Positions 33,696 through 43,028 of a stretch of DNA of 64,000 nucleotides are shown in pieces. Numbering within the stretch: the first letter of the stretch is position 1; each line of letters opens with the position of its first letter. Under the pieces are notes generated by a model, which saw only the letters and a list, made by a program, of their open reading frames with translations, had not been told where the DNA came from and searched no databases. Source of the DNA: JAVVXB01 sp036651815 (GTDB lineage: Bacteria; Bacillota; Clostridia; Christensenellales; CAG-138); the NCBI GenBank assembly GCA_036651815.1, contig JAVVXB010000002.1:56046-120045 (forward strand), given 5' to 3'. The translations under genes were made by a program, and so were the position numbers.

Positions 33696-36161
33696 ATGAG
33701 CAAACAACTGAATATTGACCCAGCAAAGGTTCGTAAGCCAGAACCGCTGACCATTCCGGAAATCCCCGTCAACGTCTACCAGAAAACAGTTAAGGACGAG
33801 GTAAAAAATTTTAGTAAAGATGAGTTTATGCATATCTATCGCGACATGTGCTACATTCGCGAGTTTGAGACCATGCTTAACCTAATCAAAACCACCAACG
33901 AGTATCAGGGCGTTAGCTATAACCACCCTGGTCCTGCACATCTTGGCATTGGCCAGGAGGCCGCTTATGTCGGCGCTGCCTATGAGCTGACACTGGATGA
34001 CTACACGTTCGGCTCGCACAGAAGTCACGGTGAAATTCTCGCAAAAGCGCTACGTTCTGTTGAGATTCTGGATGATCAGAAACTGCGTTCGATCATGGAG
34101 AACTTTTTTGATGGTAAGACGTTGGCCGTCATCGACGACAAGAAGAAATCCACGAAGGAAGTCGGCATTGATTTTTTGCTTTATGGCATGATGGCGGAAA
34201 CTTTCGCTCGTGAGAACGGCTTCAACAAGGGGCTCGGTGGCTCCATGCATGCATTTTTTACGCCCTTTGGCATCTATCCGAACAACGCCATCGTTGGTGG
34301 TAGCGGCAGCGTAGCGCCAGGTGCGGCGCTCTATAAGCTCAGCAATAAAAAGCCTGGCGTAGTTGTCTGCAACATTGGTGATGGAGCCATGGCCTGCGGC
34401 CCGGTCTGGGAAGGTCTGATGATTTCCGCTATGGATCAGGTTCGTACGCTCTGGGGCAAGGACGGCGGCGCAATGCCGATTATCTACAACATCAACGATA
34501 ACTTTTACGGGATGGGCGGCCAGACACGCGGTGAAACCATGGGTTACGATATGGTCGCGCGCATCGCTGCCGGCGTACTGCCCAACGCTATGCATGCCGA
34601 GCGTGTGGATGGCTATAATCCACTCGCCGTTATCGACGCATATCGTCGCAAGCTGCCGATGGCGAAGAAGGATGGCCCGGTGCTGCTGGATGTCGTGACA
34701 TACCGTATCAGCGGACACAGCCCGTCGGATTCCTCCAGCTACCGCAGCCGCGAGGAGATCGCCGCTTGGGAATCACAGGATTCTATCGTGGAATTCGGAA
34801 AACAGCTTTTGGATGCAAAGGTTTGTACACAGCAGGATTTGGATGCCATCTGGTCAAAGGTCAAGGGGGACATGCTGCGCAACATGAAGCTTGCCATTGA
34901 TGATACCGTTTCTACGCGCATCGATCTCTTCGGCAAACAGTCCAACTTCATTGGCGATTTGATGTTTTCCAACCAAAAGGTTCGTGCTTTTGACGCAACC
35001 AGAAAACCCGAGGTGCTTTTGCCCAAGGAAGAGTGCCCACGTGTGCAGCAGATTGCCAAGAAAGAACGCTTTGGAATTGATGCAAACGGTAAGCCCGTTA
35101 GTAAGAACAAGGTCTATCAGTATCGTGATGCCATCGCGGAACCGATTATCAATAAGTTCTACGAAGATCCGACGCTCATTACTTTTGGTGAGGATGTGCG
35201 CGACTGGGGCGGTGCATTTGCGGTTTATCGCGGTATGACCGAGGCCATTCCGTATCATCGTCTGTTCAATACGCCAATCGCGGAAGCCGGCATTGTTGGT
35301 GCTGCGGTGGGGTACGCCATGGCAGGAGGCCGCGCGATTGCCGAGTTGATGTACTGTGATTTCTTGGGACGCTGCGGCGATGAAATTTTCAACCAGCTCA
35401 GCAAATGGCAGTCCATGAGCGCAGGGGTACTCAAGATGCCCGTTGTGCTCCGCATGAGTGTTGGCAGCAAGTATGGTGCCCAACACTCCCAGGATTGGTC
35501 TGCGTTGATGGCACATATTCCGGGTCTCAAGATTGTATTCCCTGCTACGCCATATGATGCAAAGGGCCTCATGCAGAACGCGCTGAATGGAACCGATCCG
35601 GTCATTTTCTTGGAGAGTCAGCGTATCTATGATGTTGGTGAGCAGTTCCATCAAGGCGGTGTACCGGCAGAAGAATATGAGATTGAGTTTGGCGATCCGG
35701 ATATCAAACGGGCGGGCACTGACGTGACCATTCTGTCCATCGGCGCAACACTCTATCGTGCAACGAAAGCCTGTGATCTGCTGCAAGATCAATACGGTGT
35801 TTCTGCTGAGCTGATCGACGCGCGTTCCCTCGTTCCGTTCAACTACGAAAAAGTCATAGAATCCGTTAAGAAGACTGGACGAATTGTGGTGACCGGTGAC
35901 GCTTGCGAACGCAACAGCTTCATGCGAAATCTCGCATCCAACATTACCGAGCTTTGCTTTGATTATCTGGATGCTCCTCCGGTGGTGGTTGGTGCCAAGA
36001 ACTGGATTACCCCGGCGCACGAGTTGGAAGATGCGTTCTTCCCACAGCCTGAATGGATTGTGGACGCCATCCATGAGCGCATCTTGCCGCTACCGGGACA
36101 TGTCTGCATGCATAACTGCACAGAGCTTGAGCAGATTCGCGAAAATCAGCGCGGGATTTAA
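33696..36161 (+). CDS. Fused 2-oxo acid dehydrogenase E1 alpha-beta (pyruvate dehydrogenase-type)
   Basis: 821 residues combining both E1 chains. Residues ~40-430 are E1-alpha, with the ThDP motif NIGDGAMACGPVWEGLM ending in NDNFYGMGG, then GYDMVARIAAG and HSPSDSSSYRS (phosphorylation-loop region). A linker of ~40 residues leads to E1-beta (~470-815), with ITFGEDVRDWGGAFAVYRGM, the ThDP-contacting Glu in NTPIAEAGIVGAAVGYA, MSVGSKYGAQHSQDWSA and LIDARSLVPF. In most Bacillota these are separate pdhA and pdhB genes, so a single chain is notable. The order E2-E3-E1 is also unlike the common E1-E2-E3. Decarboxylates pyruvate or acetoin; the substrate is not resolved. Confidence 0.9.
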   Translation: MSKQLNIDPAKVRKPEPLTIPEIPVNVYQKTVKDEVKNFSKDEFMHIYRDMCYIREFETMLNLIKTTNEYQGVSYNHPGPAHLGIGQEAAYVGAAYELTLDDYTFGSHRSHGEILAKALRSVEILDDQKLRSIMENFFDGKTLAVIDDKKKSTKEVGIDFLLYGMMAETFARENGFNKGLGGSMHAFFTPFGIYPNNAIVGGSGSVAPGAALYKLSNKKPGVVVCNIGDGAMACGPVWEGLMISAMDQVRTLWGKDGGAMPIIYNINDNFYGMGGQTRGETMGYDMVARIAAGVLPNAMHAERVDGYNPLAVIDAYRRKLPMAKKDGPVLLDVVTYRISGHSPSDSSSYRSREEIAAWESQDSIVEFGKQLLDAKVCTQQDLDAIWSKVKGDMLRNMKLAIDDTVSTRIDLFGKQSNFIGDLMFSNQKVRAFDATRKPEVLLPKEECPRVQQIAKKERFGIDANGKPVSKNKVYQYRDAIAEPIINKFYEDPTLITFGEDVRDWGGAFAVYRGMTEAIPYHRLFNTPIAEAGIVGAAVGYAMAGGRAIAELMYCDFLGRCGDEIFNQLSKWQSMSAGVLKMPVVLRMSVGSKYGAQHSQDWSALMAHIPGLKIVFPATPYDAKGLMQNALNGTDPVIFLESQRIYDVGEQFHQGGVPAEEYEIEFGDPDIKRAGTDVTILSIGATLYRATKACDLLQDQYGVSAELIDARSLVPFNYEKVIESVKKTGRIVVTGDACERNSFMRNLASNITELCFDYLDAPPVVVGAKNWITPAHELEDAFFPQPEWIVDAIHERILPLPGHVCMHNCTELEQIRENQRGI

Positions 36162-36233
36162 ACAGTGTTCAGCGGAAGAGCAACTGATAAATGAAAAAGT
36201 GGTGTTTTTCTGCTACCGATGCAACTGTATTTC

Positions 36234-36280
36234 TGTTATAATAGTGACAGGTTCGGCTCTGTCGAGCCGAACCTGTCACT
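36234..36280 (+). promoter_or_regulatory. Extended -10 promoter and 17-bp perfect palindrome before tkt
   Basis: TGTTATAAT (36234-36242) is an extended -10. Directly after it lies a perfect inverted repeat: AGTGACAGGTTCGGCTC (36243-36259), loop TGTC, and its exact complement (36264-36280). The transcription start would fall inside the palindrome. There is no T-run, so it is more likely an operator or 5'-UTR stem-loop than a terminator, though it could also weaken read-through from the E1 gene. Confidence 0.6.
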
Positions 36281-36312
36281 GTCTATGTTAAATTGCGAAA
36301 GGAATTACACAT

Positions 36313-38292
36313 ATGAAACCCATTGATCAAAAAGCGATTACCACTATTCGCGTTCTCGCGGCTGAGACAGTGCAGAAAGCCAACAGCGGCCATCCTGGAT
36401 TGCCCATTGGTGCAGCCCCCATGGCGTATGCGCTATGGAAACAAATGAAGCATAATCCGAAAAATCCATCTTGGCAGGCGCGCGACCGTTTCATCCTGTC
36501 GGCAGGTCATGCATCGGCATTAGAATATTCCATGCTTCATTTGTTTGGCTATGGATTGACGATTGACGATCTTAAAAAATTTCGGCAGTGGGACAGCAAA
36601 ACCCCGGGTCATCCAGAATTCGGACATACTATTGGTGTGGAAGCAACCACTGGCCCACTGGGACAGGGAATTGCCACTGCGGTCGGCATGGCCATGGCAG
36701 AAGCACATCTGGCAGCTGAATTCAACCGCGATGGATATCCGGTGGTGGATAATTACACCTATGCGCTTTCCGGAGATGGCTGCATGATGGAAGGCGTTGC
36801 CGCAGAAGCCGCCTCGCTGGCAGGCAGTCTCAAACTCGGAAAGCTGATTGTGCTATATGACCGCAACAAGATTACCATCGAGGGAAGCACCGATCTGGCA
36901 TTTACCGAAGATGTCGGTGCGCGTTTTATCGCCTACGGTTGGCAGGTGCAAGAGGTTGCTGATGGCGAGAATGTGGATGCGATAGATGCGGCAATTCAGA
37001 AGGCCAAGGCAGATGCGGAGCATCCATCACTCATCATTGTGCATACGGAAATTGCGCACGGAACGCCCAAGGCTGGAAAAGCCAGCGCCCACGGCGAACC
37101 GCTTGGCGAGGATAATATCAAGGCCATGAAACAGTTTTATGGCTGGGAATATGAAGATGCGTTTGTTGTGCCGACGGATGTGAACGCACACTTTGCAGCG
37201 CTGAATGTCGGATATGCCAATGCCGAAAAGACCTATGACGATCTATTCGCTGCCTATACAAAGGCTTATCCGGAACTGGCTCAGCAGTGGAACGAGTGGC
37301 ATGACAAAGCTCTGCCGGAAGCATTGAAAAACGATGAACGTCTGTGGAATGCCGAGGCGCCGAAGGCGACTCGTGCGGTTAGCGGAGATGTGTTAAACAT
37401 TTTTGCAAGTTATCTGCCAAACTTGTTTGGTGGAAGTGCCGATCTTGCACCTTCCAACAAAACGGAGATGAAGGGGCGCGGATTCTTTGGCGCGGATGAT
37501 CGTAAGGGTGCCAATATTCACTTTGGAATTCGCGAGTTTGCCATGGCATGTGCCTGTAATGGGATCATGCTCTATGGTGGATTGCGCGCCTACTGCGCAA
37601 CGTTCATGGTGTTTGTTGATTATCTTAAGCCTGCGTTGCGTCTCTCTGCACTCATGCATCTGCCGGTGGTCTTTGTGATGACACACGACAGCATCGGCGT
37701 TGGTGAGGACGGACCGACTCATGAACCCATTGAACAGTTGGCCAGTTTGCGCGCAACGCCGGACACTTTGGTTTTTCGTCCCGCTGATGCGAAGGAAACA
37801 GCAGCCTGCTATATTGCTGCATGGGAAAACAGCAAACCTGCCGTCATGGCCTTGACTCGTCAGAATCTACCCCAATACAAGGAAACTGGCAGAGATGCAG
37901 CAAAAGGCGGCTATGTGCTCAAGGATGCGGCAAACGGTAAGCCGGATGTCATTCTGATCGCAAGCGGCAGCGAAGTCGAGCTGATTTACAAGGCTGCTGA
38001 ACAATTGGAAACGGATGGCATCGGTGCGCGCGTGGTGTCTATGCCGTGTATGCAACTGTTTGATGCGCAGGATGATACGTATCAGGCGGCTGTACTGCCG
38101 AATTCTGTCCGTGCGCGCGTTGCCGTGGAAGCAGCCACATCGTTTGGCTGGCAGAAGTATGTCGGACTTGATGGTCGGTGTATCTGCATCGATCATTTTG
38201 GTGCATCCGCACCGGCCGGTACGCTGTTTAAAGAATTTGGCTTTACTGTGGAAAATGTGGTTGAAACAGCCAAATTAACGCTCAAAAAATGA
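36313..38292 (+). CDS. tkt: Transketolase
   Basis: 659 residues, full length. N-terminal ThDP domain with RVLAAETVQKANSGHPGLP, DRFILSAGHAS, GPLGQGIATAVGMA and the ThDP motif GDGCMMEGVAAEAA ending in DRNKITIEG. The Pyr domain has HFGIREFAMACACNG (catalytic Glu) and HDSIGVGEDGPTHEPIEQL. The C-terminal domain follows with ASGSEVELIYKAAE. It moves two-carbon ketol units in the non-oxidative pentose phosphate pathway. GAAAGGAATT precedes the ATG. It overlaps lplA by 4 bp. Confidence 0.96.
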   Translation: MKPIDQKAITTIRVLAAETVQKANSGHPGLPIGAAPMAYALWKQMKHNPKNPSWQARDRFILSAGHASALEYSMLHLFGYGLTIDDLKKFRQWDSKTPGHPEFGHTIGVEATTGPLGQGIATAVGMAMAEAHLAAEFNRDGYPVVDNYTYALSGDGCMMEGVAAEAASLAGSLKLGKLIVLYDRNKITIEGSTDLAFTEDVGARFIAYGWQVQEVADGENVDAIDAAIQKAKADAEHPSLIIVHTEIAHGTPKAGKASAHGEPLGEDNIKAMKQFYGWEYEDAFVVPTDVNAHFAALNVGYANAEKTYDDLFAAYTKAYPELAQQWNEWHDKALPEALKNDERLWNAEAPKATRAVSGDVLNIFASYLPNLFGGSADLAPSNKTEMKGRGFFGADDRKGANIHFGIREFAMACACNGIMLYGGLRAYCATFMVFVDYLKPALRLSALMHLPVVFVMTHDSIGVGEDGPTHEPIEQLASLRATPDTLVFRPADAKETAACYIAAWENSKPAVMALTRQNLPQYKETGRDAAKGGYVLKDAANGKPDVILIASGSEVELIYKAAEQLETDGIGARVVSMPCMQLFDAQDDTYQAAVLPNSVRARVAVEAATSFGWQKYVGLDGRCICIDHFGASAPAGTLFKEFGFTVENVVETAKLTLKK

Positions 38293-39257
38293 GCAATCAA
38301 CTGATTGTGACCGAGTCGACCGATCCGTGGACGAATCTTGCGATGGAGGAATACCTCTTTGATACGCAGGGTGAAGGCGCAACACTGTATCTCTGGCAAA
38401 ATCAGAATACGGTTGTGATTGGCCGCAATCAGAATGCCTGGAAGGAATGCCGTGTACAGTTGCTGGAGAATGAGGGCGGCCGCCTTGCGCGGCGCTCCTC
38501 TGGTGGCGGCGCGGTGTTTCATGATCTGGGCAATCTGAACTTTACGTTTATATTGCCGCGGGGGGACTATAACCTTCTGCGGCAGTTTGCTGTGATTCAG
38601 CGTGCACTGCAAACCTTCGGCATTATGGCTTGCATTTCGGGACGAAACGATTTGGCGCTGGAGACGGGCGAAAAATTTTCCGGTAACGCTTTTCGATTTT
38701 CCAGTGATACGGCGATGCATCATGGAACAATCCTGATCAATGCAGATATGGATAAAATGATGCGGTATCTTGCACCCTCTAAACAAAAAATGCAGGCTAA
38801 GGGCGTGGACAGCGTACGGTCACGGGTTAGAAATCTGACGGAAGTGACTGTGGATATCACGATTGAATCCCTAATTTATGCATTGACGGATGCATTTTCG
38901 CAAGAATATGGGGATGCAGAGCGATTGCAAGAACGGAAGATGGATCAAGCGCTCATAGAAACCCTGCGGTCACGTTATGCAAGCTGGGATTGGCGCTATG
39001 GAAAAACGCCGCTATTTGATATTTCATTGTCACATAAATTCGACTGGGGTGAACTAGAACTGCTTCTGACTTGTCAGCATGGATGCATAGAACAGGTCAC
39101 AGTGTTTACGGATGCAATGGATGAAACATTAGCCGACAGACTCTCAAGAACCATGCATCATGTAGTCTATACGCCGAATGTATTGGCGAAATGCGTAGCA
39201 TCGATGGAGGATGCGCCAGCCGGACTTGCTGATTGGCTTGCTGAACTGGTGATCTGA
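38289..39257 (+). CDS. lplA: Lipoate-protein ligase A
   Basis: 322 residues. The catalytic BPL/LplA domain carries RRSSGGGAVFHDLGNLNF (68-85) and the substrate-binding NDLALETGEKFSGNAFR; the small C-terminal domain (about 245-322) of LplA is present. It attaches free lipoate (via lipoyl-AMP) to lipoyl domains, here most likely Lys43 of the E2 encoded 6 kb upstream. ATGA overlap with tkt indicates co-translation, although tkt has no lipoyl partner, so the pairing probably reflects shared regulation. Confidence 0.93.
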   Translation: MSNQLIVTESTDPWTNLAMEEYLFDTQGEGATLYLWQNQNTVVIGRNQNAWKECRVQLLENEGGRLARRSSGGGAVFHDLGNLNFTFILPRGDYNLLRQFAVIQRALQTFGIMACISGRNDLALETGEKFSGNAFRFSSDTAMHHGTILINADMDKMMRYLAPSKQKMQAKGVDSVRSRVRNLTEVTVDITIESLIYALTDAFSQEYGDAERLQERKMDQALIETLRSRYASWDWRYGKTPLFDISLSHKFDWGELELLLTCQHGCIEQVTVFTDAMDETLADRLSRTMHHVVYTPNVLAKCVASMEDAPAGLADWLAELVI

Positions 39258-39272
39258 TTTTTGTTAGGAGAT

Positions 39273-39306
39273 AAAAAACGGCCGATCGTTATTGTCAGGC
39301 CGTTTT
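39273..39306. terminator. Terminator after lplA, overlapping the end of the convergent DMT gene
   Basis: Stem AAAACGGCC / GGCCGTTTT with a 14-nt loop, then TGTTG. It sits 15 bp after the lplA stop and covers the stop region of the minus-strand gene. Confidence 0.78.
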
Positions 39307-40170
39307 GTTGACTTCGGATTTTTCATTGAGCAAAGTGAAGCAGAGGATGAGTGTGCCGCCGATGATCTGCAAGCGGCTGATGCCTTCGTTCAATATCAAT
39401 ACAGACATCAAGATGGCAACGAACGGGTCAATATAGCTGAGAATCGCCGTTTGCTGGCCGCTTAAATTGGGTATCACGGAGAAAAAGAGACAGTAGCATA
39501 AGCCGGTGTGCACAAGTCCCAATATAAGTAGACAGAGTAGGCCTTTTCCGTCGAGACTGCCGATCTGAACACCGCCCGATATCAGCACATAGGGTAAAAG
39601 AACGAGGACGGCCACGAGAAACTGTACTTGTGTGCGGTCGATGCCGGCGACGCTTTGAATCCGCTTGTTAATGAGGACAACAGAGGCATATAATACCGCT
39701 GCACTGAGGCCGAACGCGATGCCGGCCAGGTTGGAACTGCCGCTGCCCGTGCCATTCACGCCAATGACGAGCACAAGTCCCGCCGTTGCCAACAAAAAAT
39801 AAATAACTTGCTTGGCACGTATGCGCTCATGAAAGAGCAACGGGCATACAATCATCAGAATGGCAGGTGCAAAATAGTAACTCAATGTTGCGATGGAAAC
39901 GGTGGTGTAACGATATGCTTCAAACAACAAAATCCAGTTTGCACCCATGGCAGCACCGGATAAACAAAGCAGCGGCAGATTCTGCCGGATTTGTACGAGG
40001 GGCAGTTTACGTCGCCGTATCAACTGAAAAGCACCAATGACAAAGAGTGCAATGATAGCACGAAAAAGCGCAATCTCAGCGGACGCGAGTGCGATATTTC
40101 GGACAAATATACCAAGCGTACCCCAAATTGCCATACACAGGGCAATTTGAAGTTGAGGTGCGTGTTTCAC
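39295..40170 (-). CDS. DMT superfamily (EamA) transporter
   Basis: 291 residues, ten predicted membrane helices in two EamA repeats (about 5-135 and 145-285). Typical features: the start MAIWGTLGIFVRNIA, YYFAPAILMIVCPLLFHERI at the end of the first repeat and SYIDPFVAILMSVLILNEGI in the second. The family exports amino acids and other metabolites; the substrate is unknown. It overlaps the glycosyltransferase gene upstream by 4 bp and so is co-transcribed with it. Confidence 0.88.
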   Translation of the reverse strand: MKHAPQLQIALCMAIWGTLGIFVRNIALASAEIALFRAIIALFVIGAFQLIRRRKLPLVQIRQNLPLLCLSGAAMGANWILLFEAYRYTTVSIATLSYYFAPAILMIVCPLLFHERIRAKQVIYFLLATAGLVLVIGVNGTGSGSSNLAGIAFGLSAAVLYASVVLINKRIQSVAGIDRTQVQFLVAVLVLLPYVLISGGVQIGSLDGKGLLCLLILGLVHTGLCYCLFFSVIPNLSGQQTAILSYIDPFVAILMSVLILNEGISRLQIIGGTLILCFTLLNEKSEVNKTA

Positions 40171-41285
40171 AAGGGGAAACCATCACAGATAACTTCACAG
40201 CAGTGATCGGACGCATCTGTTGGAATATACTGTTTTTGCGCTTCTCGCATGCGCGCACGCTGTTGGCTGTCACAGCCAAGCCGGACGGCGTTTTCCGCTG
40301 CGGAATCTGGAGTTGGCGCAAGTATGGACATACCCCGCTCGGCGAAAAATTGCGCATTGAGCGTTTCGCAGCCGGGTATGGGCATGGTATGAATGATCGG
40401 GATACCTTTGACCGCGGCTTCCGTGCTACTGATGCCGCCGGGTTTAGTTAAAAGCACGTCGCAGGCATCCATATAAAGGGAGACTTGTTCTGTAAATGGT
40501 ACGGTGACAACGCGTGGATCGCCCTCAAAACGGTGGCGCAGCGATTCACCAAGTGTCGCATTGCGACCGGTCATGACAATGGCCCGCACGTCCATGCCCT
40601 TGCAACGGTCAATGAGCTTGCGCACAATCGAAACCGGATCTCCGCAACCTTCTCCACCAGTCATGATGAGATAGGCAGGAATCTCTGGTGGCAGCTCCAA
40701 CGTATTACGCGCATCGGTTTGATTGGTGGAATATCGGTATTTTTCCAACACTGGAATTCCGGATACATCTAAGACATCCTTGGATAGTCCACGGCGAATA
40801 AAGATCGGCAGAAGACTGTTTTCCGGCACAAACACCCGATCCATTTCGGTTTCTTCGAGGAATGGAATGCAGGTATAGTCTGTGGATACAAAGTAAGTTT
40901 TCACAGACAATTCCCGCTTGCGCCGTAAATAAGTCAATGCTTCCGCTGGGAAAAGATGAGAGCAAATTACTACATCTATGCTGTTGCCCTCTAGATAGCG
41001 ATGCAGGTTTTCAGCGTATAGCGCATTGGCATAATAGACCGGTGATTTCCGCTTGTCGGAACTAATGAATTCACCCGCCTGATAAAGAAAACCAAAGGCG
41101 CGCGGCGTGCGAACCGCAATGTTCACAAATGCTCCCGCAATGGCTTCAGACGCATTTTCACCGAGAAAAGCCAGCGCATCTATTGTTTCACATTCCACGC
41201 CACGGCTTGTCAGCGCATTGCTGATTGACAGCGCTGCGGCATTATGTCCTTGTCCCGTATTGCAAGTAAGCAGAACTGCTTTCAT
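40167..41285 (-). CDS. MGDG synthase/UgtP-type glycosyltransferase (diacylglycerol glycosyltransferase)
   Basis: 372 residues, GT-B fold of family GT28. The N-terminal loop LLTCNTGQGHNAAA (GxGHN at 11-15) is the MGDG_synth signature; the C-terminal donor-binding site is LLTKPGGISSTEAAVKGIP. Relatives add glucose or galactose to diacylglycerol at the inner face of the membrane, making glycolipids and lipoteichoic-acid anchors. It overlaps the downstream DMT gene by 4 bp. Confidence 0.88.
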   Translation of the reverse strand: MKAVLLTCNTGQGHNAAALSISNALTSRGVECETIDALAFLGENASEAIAGAFVNIAVRTPRAFGFLYQAGEFISSDKRKSPVYYANALYAENLHRYLEGNSIDVVICSHLFPAEALTYLRRKRELSVKTYFVSTDYTCIPFLEETEMDRVFVPENSLLPIFIRRGLSKDVLDVSGIPVLEKYRYSTNQTDARNTLELPPEIPAYLIMTGGEGCGDPVSIVRKLIDRCKGMDVRAIVMTGRNATLGESLRHRFEGDPRVVTVPFTEQVSLYMDACDVLLTKPGGISSTEAAVKGIPIIHTMPIPGCETLNAQFFAERGMSILAPTPDSAAENAVRLGCDSQQRARMREAQKQYIPTDASDHCCEVICDGFPL

Positions 41286-41431
41286 AAATCAGATACCCCT
41301 ATATTCCATTTCAAAATATCGCAAGGAGCGGACATTCGTGTTGCCCGCCCCATAAGAATACCATAATTGACTCATAATATTTATGTCGAATCTGCAAACA
41401 ATGCAAAAACAGTGCAGATGCCGAGAAACCG

Positions 41432-42301
41432 TCATTTTGCTAGATGATCCGAAAGGCCAAGCATTTGCATACTTTGTGTAAATAGCTTGCTGGCAGTCTC
41501 CATATTGTTGGATTGCGCGGACGACTTCGCAGTTTTACAGCGAACGAAATAGGCTCCGCTGATTGTTGCAACGCTCTTGTCACAGGCGAGAAATACACCT
41601 GTTTTTGCGCCTTCTCTTGGAGAAAGCAGTACTACTTTTGAGAGTGCTGCTATCCAAGCAAATGCATTGTTGCGGCGATCCACCACAATCGAAGAGGCAA
41701 CTATGCCAGGATGTACTGCATTGATGGTCACATGACTGTGTTCGGTGTGCAGTTGTGCGCTGATATATCGTGCAAACAAAAGATTACAGAGTTTGGCATG
41801 TCCGTATACGAGAAAACGATTATAGTGATGGACAAAATTGAGATCGTCAAATCGGACATCTGTCCACTTGTGCGCCAACGAACTGGTCATGATGATGCGT
41901 CCCTGCTTGGCTCGGCGAAGCAGCGGCAAAAGCAGAATCGTCAATAGAAAATGGCCAAGATAATTGACCTGGAACATCATCTCGAACCCATCTTTCGACA
42001 GTTGACGTTCTCGTGCCAGCATGCCGGCGTTGTTGATGAGGACATCAACATGATCATATGTTGCGTAAATCATCTCGGCAAACTGACGCACGCTGGCTAG
42101 ATCAGCAAGATCAATCGGCAGGAGGGTCAAGCTTCGACCCGGTGTTTGCATCAATTCATCCAAAGCGCGCTGGCCACGTTCCTGACTGCGACAGGCCATA
42201 ATGACCTGTGCGCCACGATCGGCCAACGCAAGAACGGTTGCCTTTCCAATACCGGTATTGGCACCCGTTACGATACAAAGTTTCCCCTGCATATCTTTCA
42301 T
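41432..42301 (-). CDS. Short-chain dehydrogenase/reductase
   Basis: 289 residues. Classical SDR layout: NAD(P)-binding TGANTGIG (12-19), ACRSQERG (a basic residue favouring NADP), NNAG (90-93), catalytic Ser in IMTSSLAH, and Tyr166/Lys170 in YGHAK. It resembles the retinol-dehydrogenase/WW-domain oxidoreductase-like branch, used widely for lipid or steroid-like ketones; the substrate is unknown. Monocistronic, 146 bp upstream of the glycosyltransferase gene. Confidence 0.88.
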   Translation of the reverse strand: MKDMQGKLCIVTGANTGIGKATVLALADRGAQVIMACRSQERGQRALDELMQTPGRSLTLLPIDLADLASVRQFAEMIYATYDHVDVLINNAGMLARERQLSKDGFEMMFQVNYLGHFLLTILLLPLLRRAKQGRIIMTSSLAHKWTDVRFDDLNFVHHYNRFLVYGHAKLCNLLFARYISAQLHTEHSHVTINAVHPGIVASSIVVDRRNNAFAWIAALSKVVLLSPREGAKTGVFLACDKSVATISGAYFVRCKTAKSSAQSNNMETASKLFTQSMQMLGLSDHLAK

Positions 42302-42387
42302 ATTGTCCTCAGTTTACCATGGTTCCAGCGCATGTACAAGTGAAAGAAAGAGCCATAGAAATGTATGAATTTCAGCATGAAAAACAA

Positions 42388-43028
42388 CTATTCCCATAAT
42401 TTCCGCGAACAGAAACAGCGTTGAAAGTACTGTTGTTGTGGGTTTACAATAAACAGCGTTCTAAGCATTGACAATACATGCATAAATTCATCTGAATAAG
42501 GGCTGAGGAAAAGTGTTGCCGCATAAGCCTTCAATCGGGATGGTTGCTCGATTCCGCTCGCATGCCGGAACGCTTCAATAATGGCTGTGCGGGCGCCTCG
42601 GTTTATCATGAACAGATAGATAATAAACATACCAGTATTCCAAACGACAGAGCGGGATTTCCGTGCAGTTTTGCAGCACGATGCTGCGTCCTCTGTTTGC
42701 GGGAGAGAGCAGGAAACGATAGGGGGATACCACCTCACGGACAATGGTGAACATTGCAATCATATCGACGGTACCACGCCGCAGTTGCGGGTGAAGAAAT
42801 AGTTGGTTTAATAGTCCACGGCATGTATTGTGTGCTTTGTTTGCCATATGAATAGAGTACGCTATTCGCCGCATCTATATTGCCTTGGAAAACCATTAGG
42901 TCGAGATCACGATAGGTCTCCAGTATGCTGTATTGATAGAGTAAAAAGGATGCGCTGGCCGTCCACCGTATGTGTGAGCGGTTCAGCGCATTCGCAATAG
43001 TCATAATAGCGTGTTCCCGGTCGGTCAT
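42388..43028 (-). pseudogene. Nucleotidyltransferase-like protein, broken in three frames
   Basis: The ATG at 43028 overlaps the metallophosphoesterase stop (ATGA). Its frame gives MTDREHAIMTIANALNRSHI, then RWTASASFLLYQYS and YRDLDLMVF, which resembles the Gly/Ser and D-x-D region of small nucleotidyltransferases. Near 42860 the sense moves to a second frame (LFLHPQLRRGTVDMIAMFTI, later YRFLLSPANRG and CTEIPLCRLEYWYVYYL). Near 42630 it moves to a third (FIIYLFMINRGARTAIIEAF, then RHASGIEQPSRLKA), ending at 42388. Frameshifts at two places make a functional product unlikely. Last cistron of the proS operon. Confidence 0.6.

Noticed and set aside
34854..36074. A 406-codon open frame on the minus strand opposite the E1 fusion gene
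   Set aside because: It is fully antisense to a strongly conserved gene, has no ribosome site and no family resemblance; it follows from codon bias in the real gene.
36243..36280. Strong terminator of the pyruvate dehydrogenase operon
   Set aside because: The stem is excellent but there is no T-run after it and it begins right after a -10 box; treated as an operator or 5'-UTR element instead.
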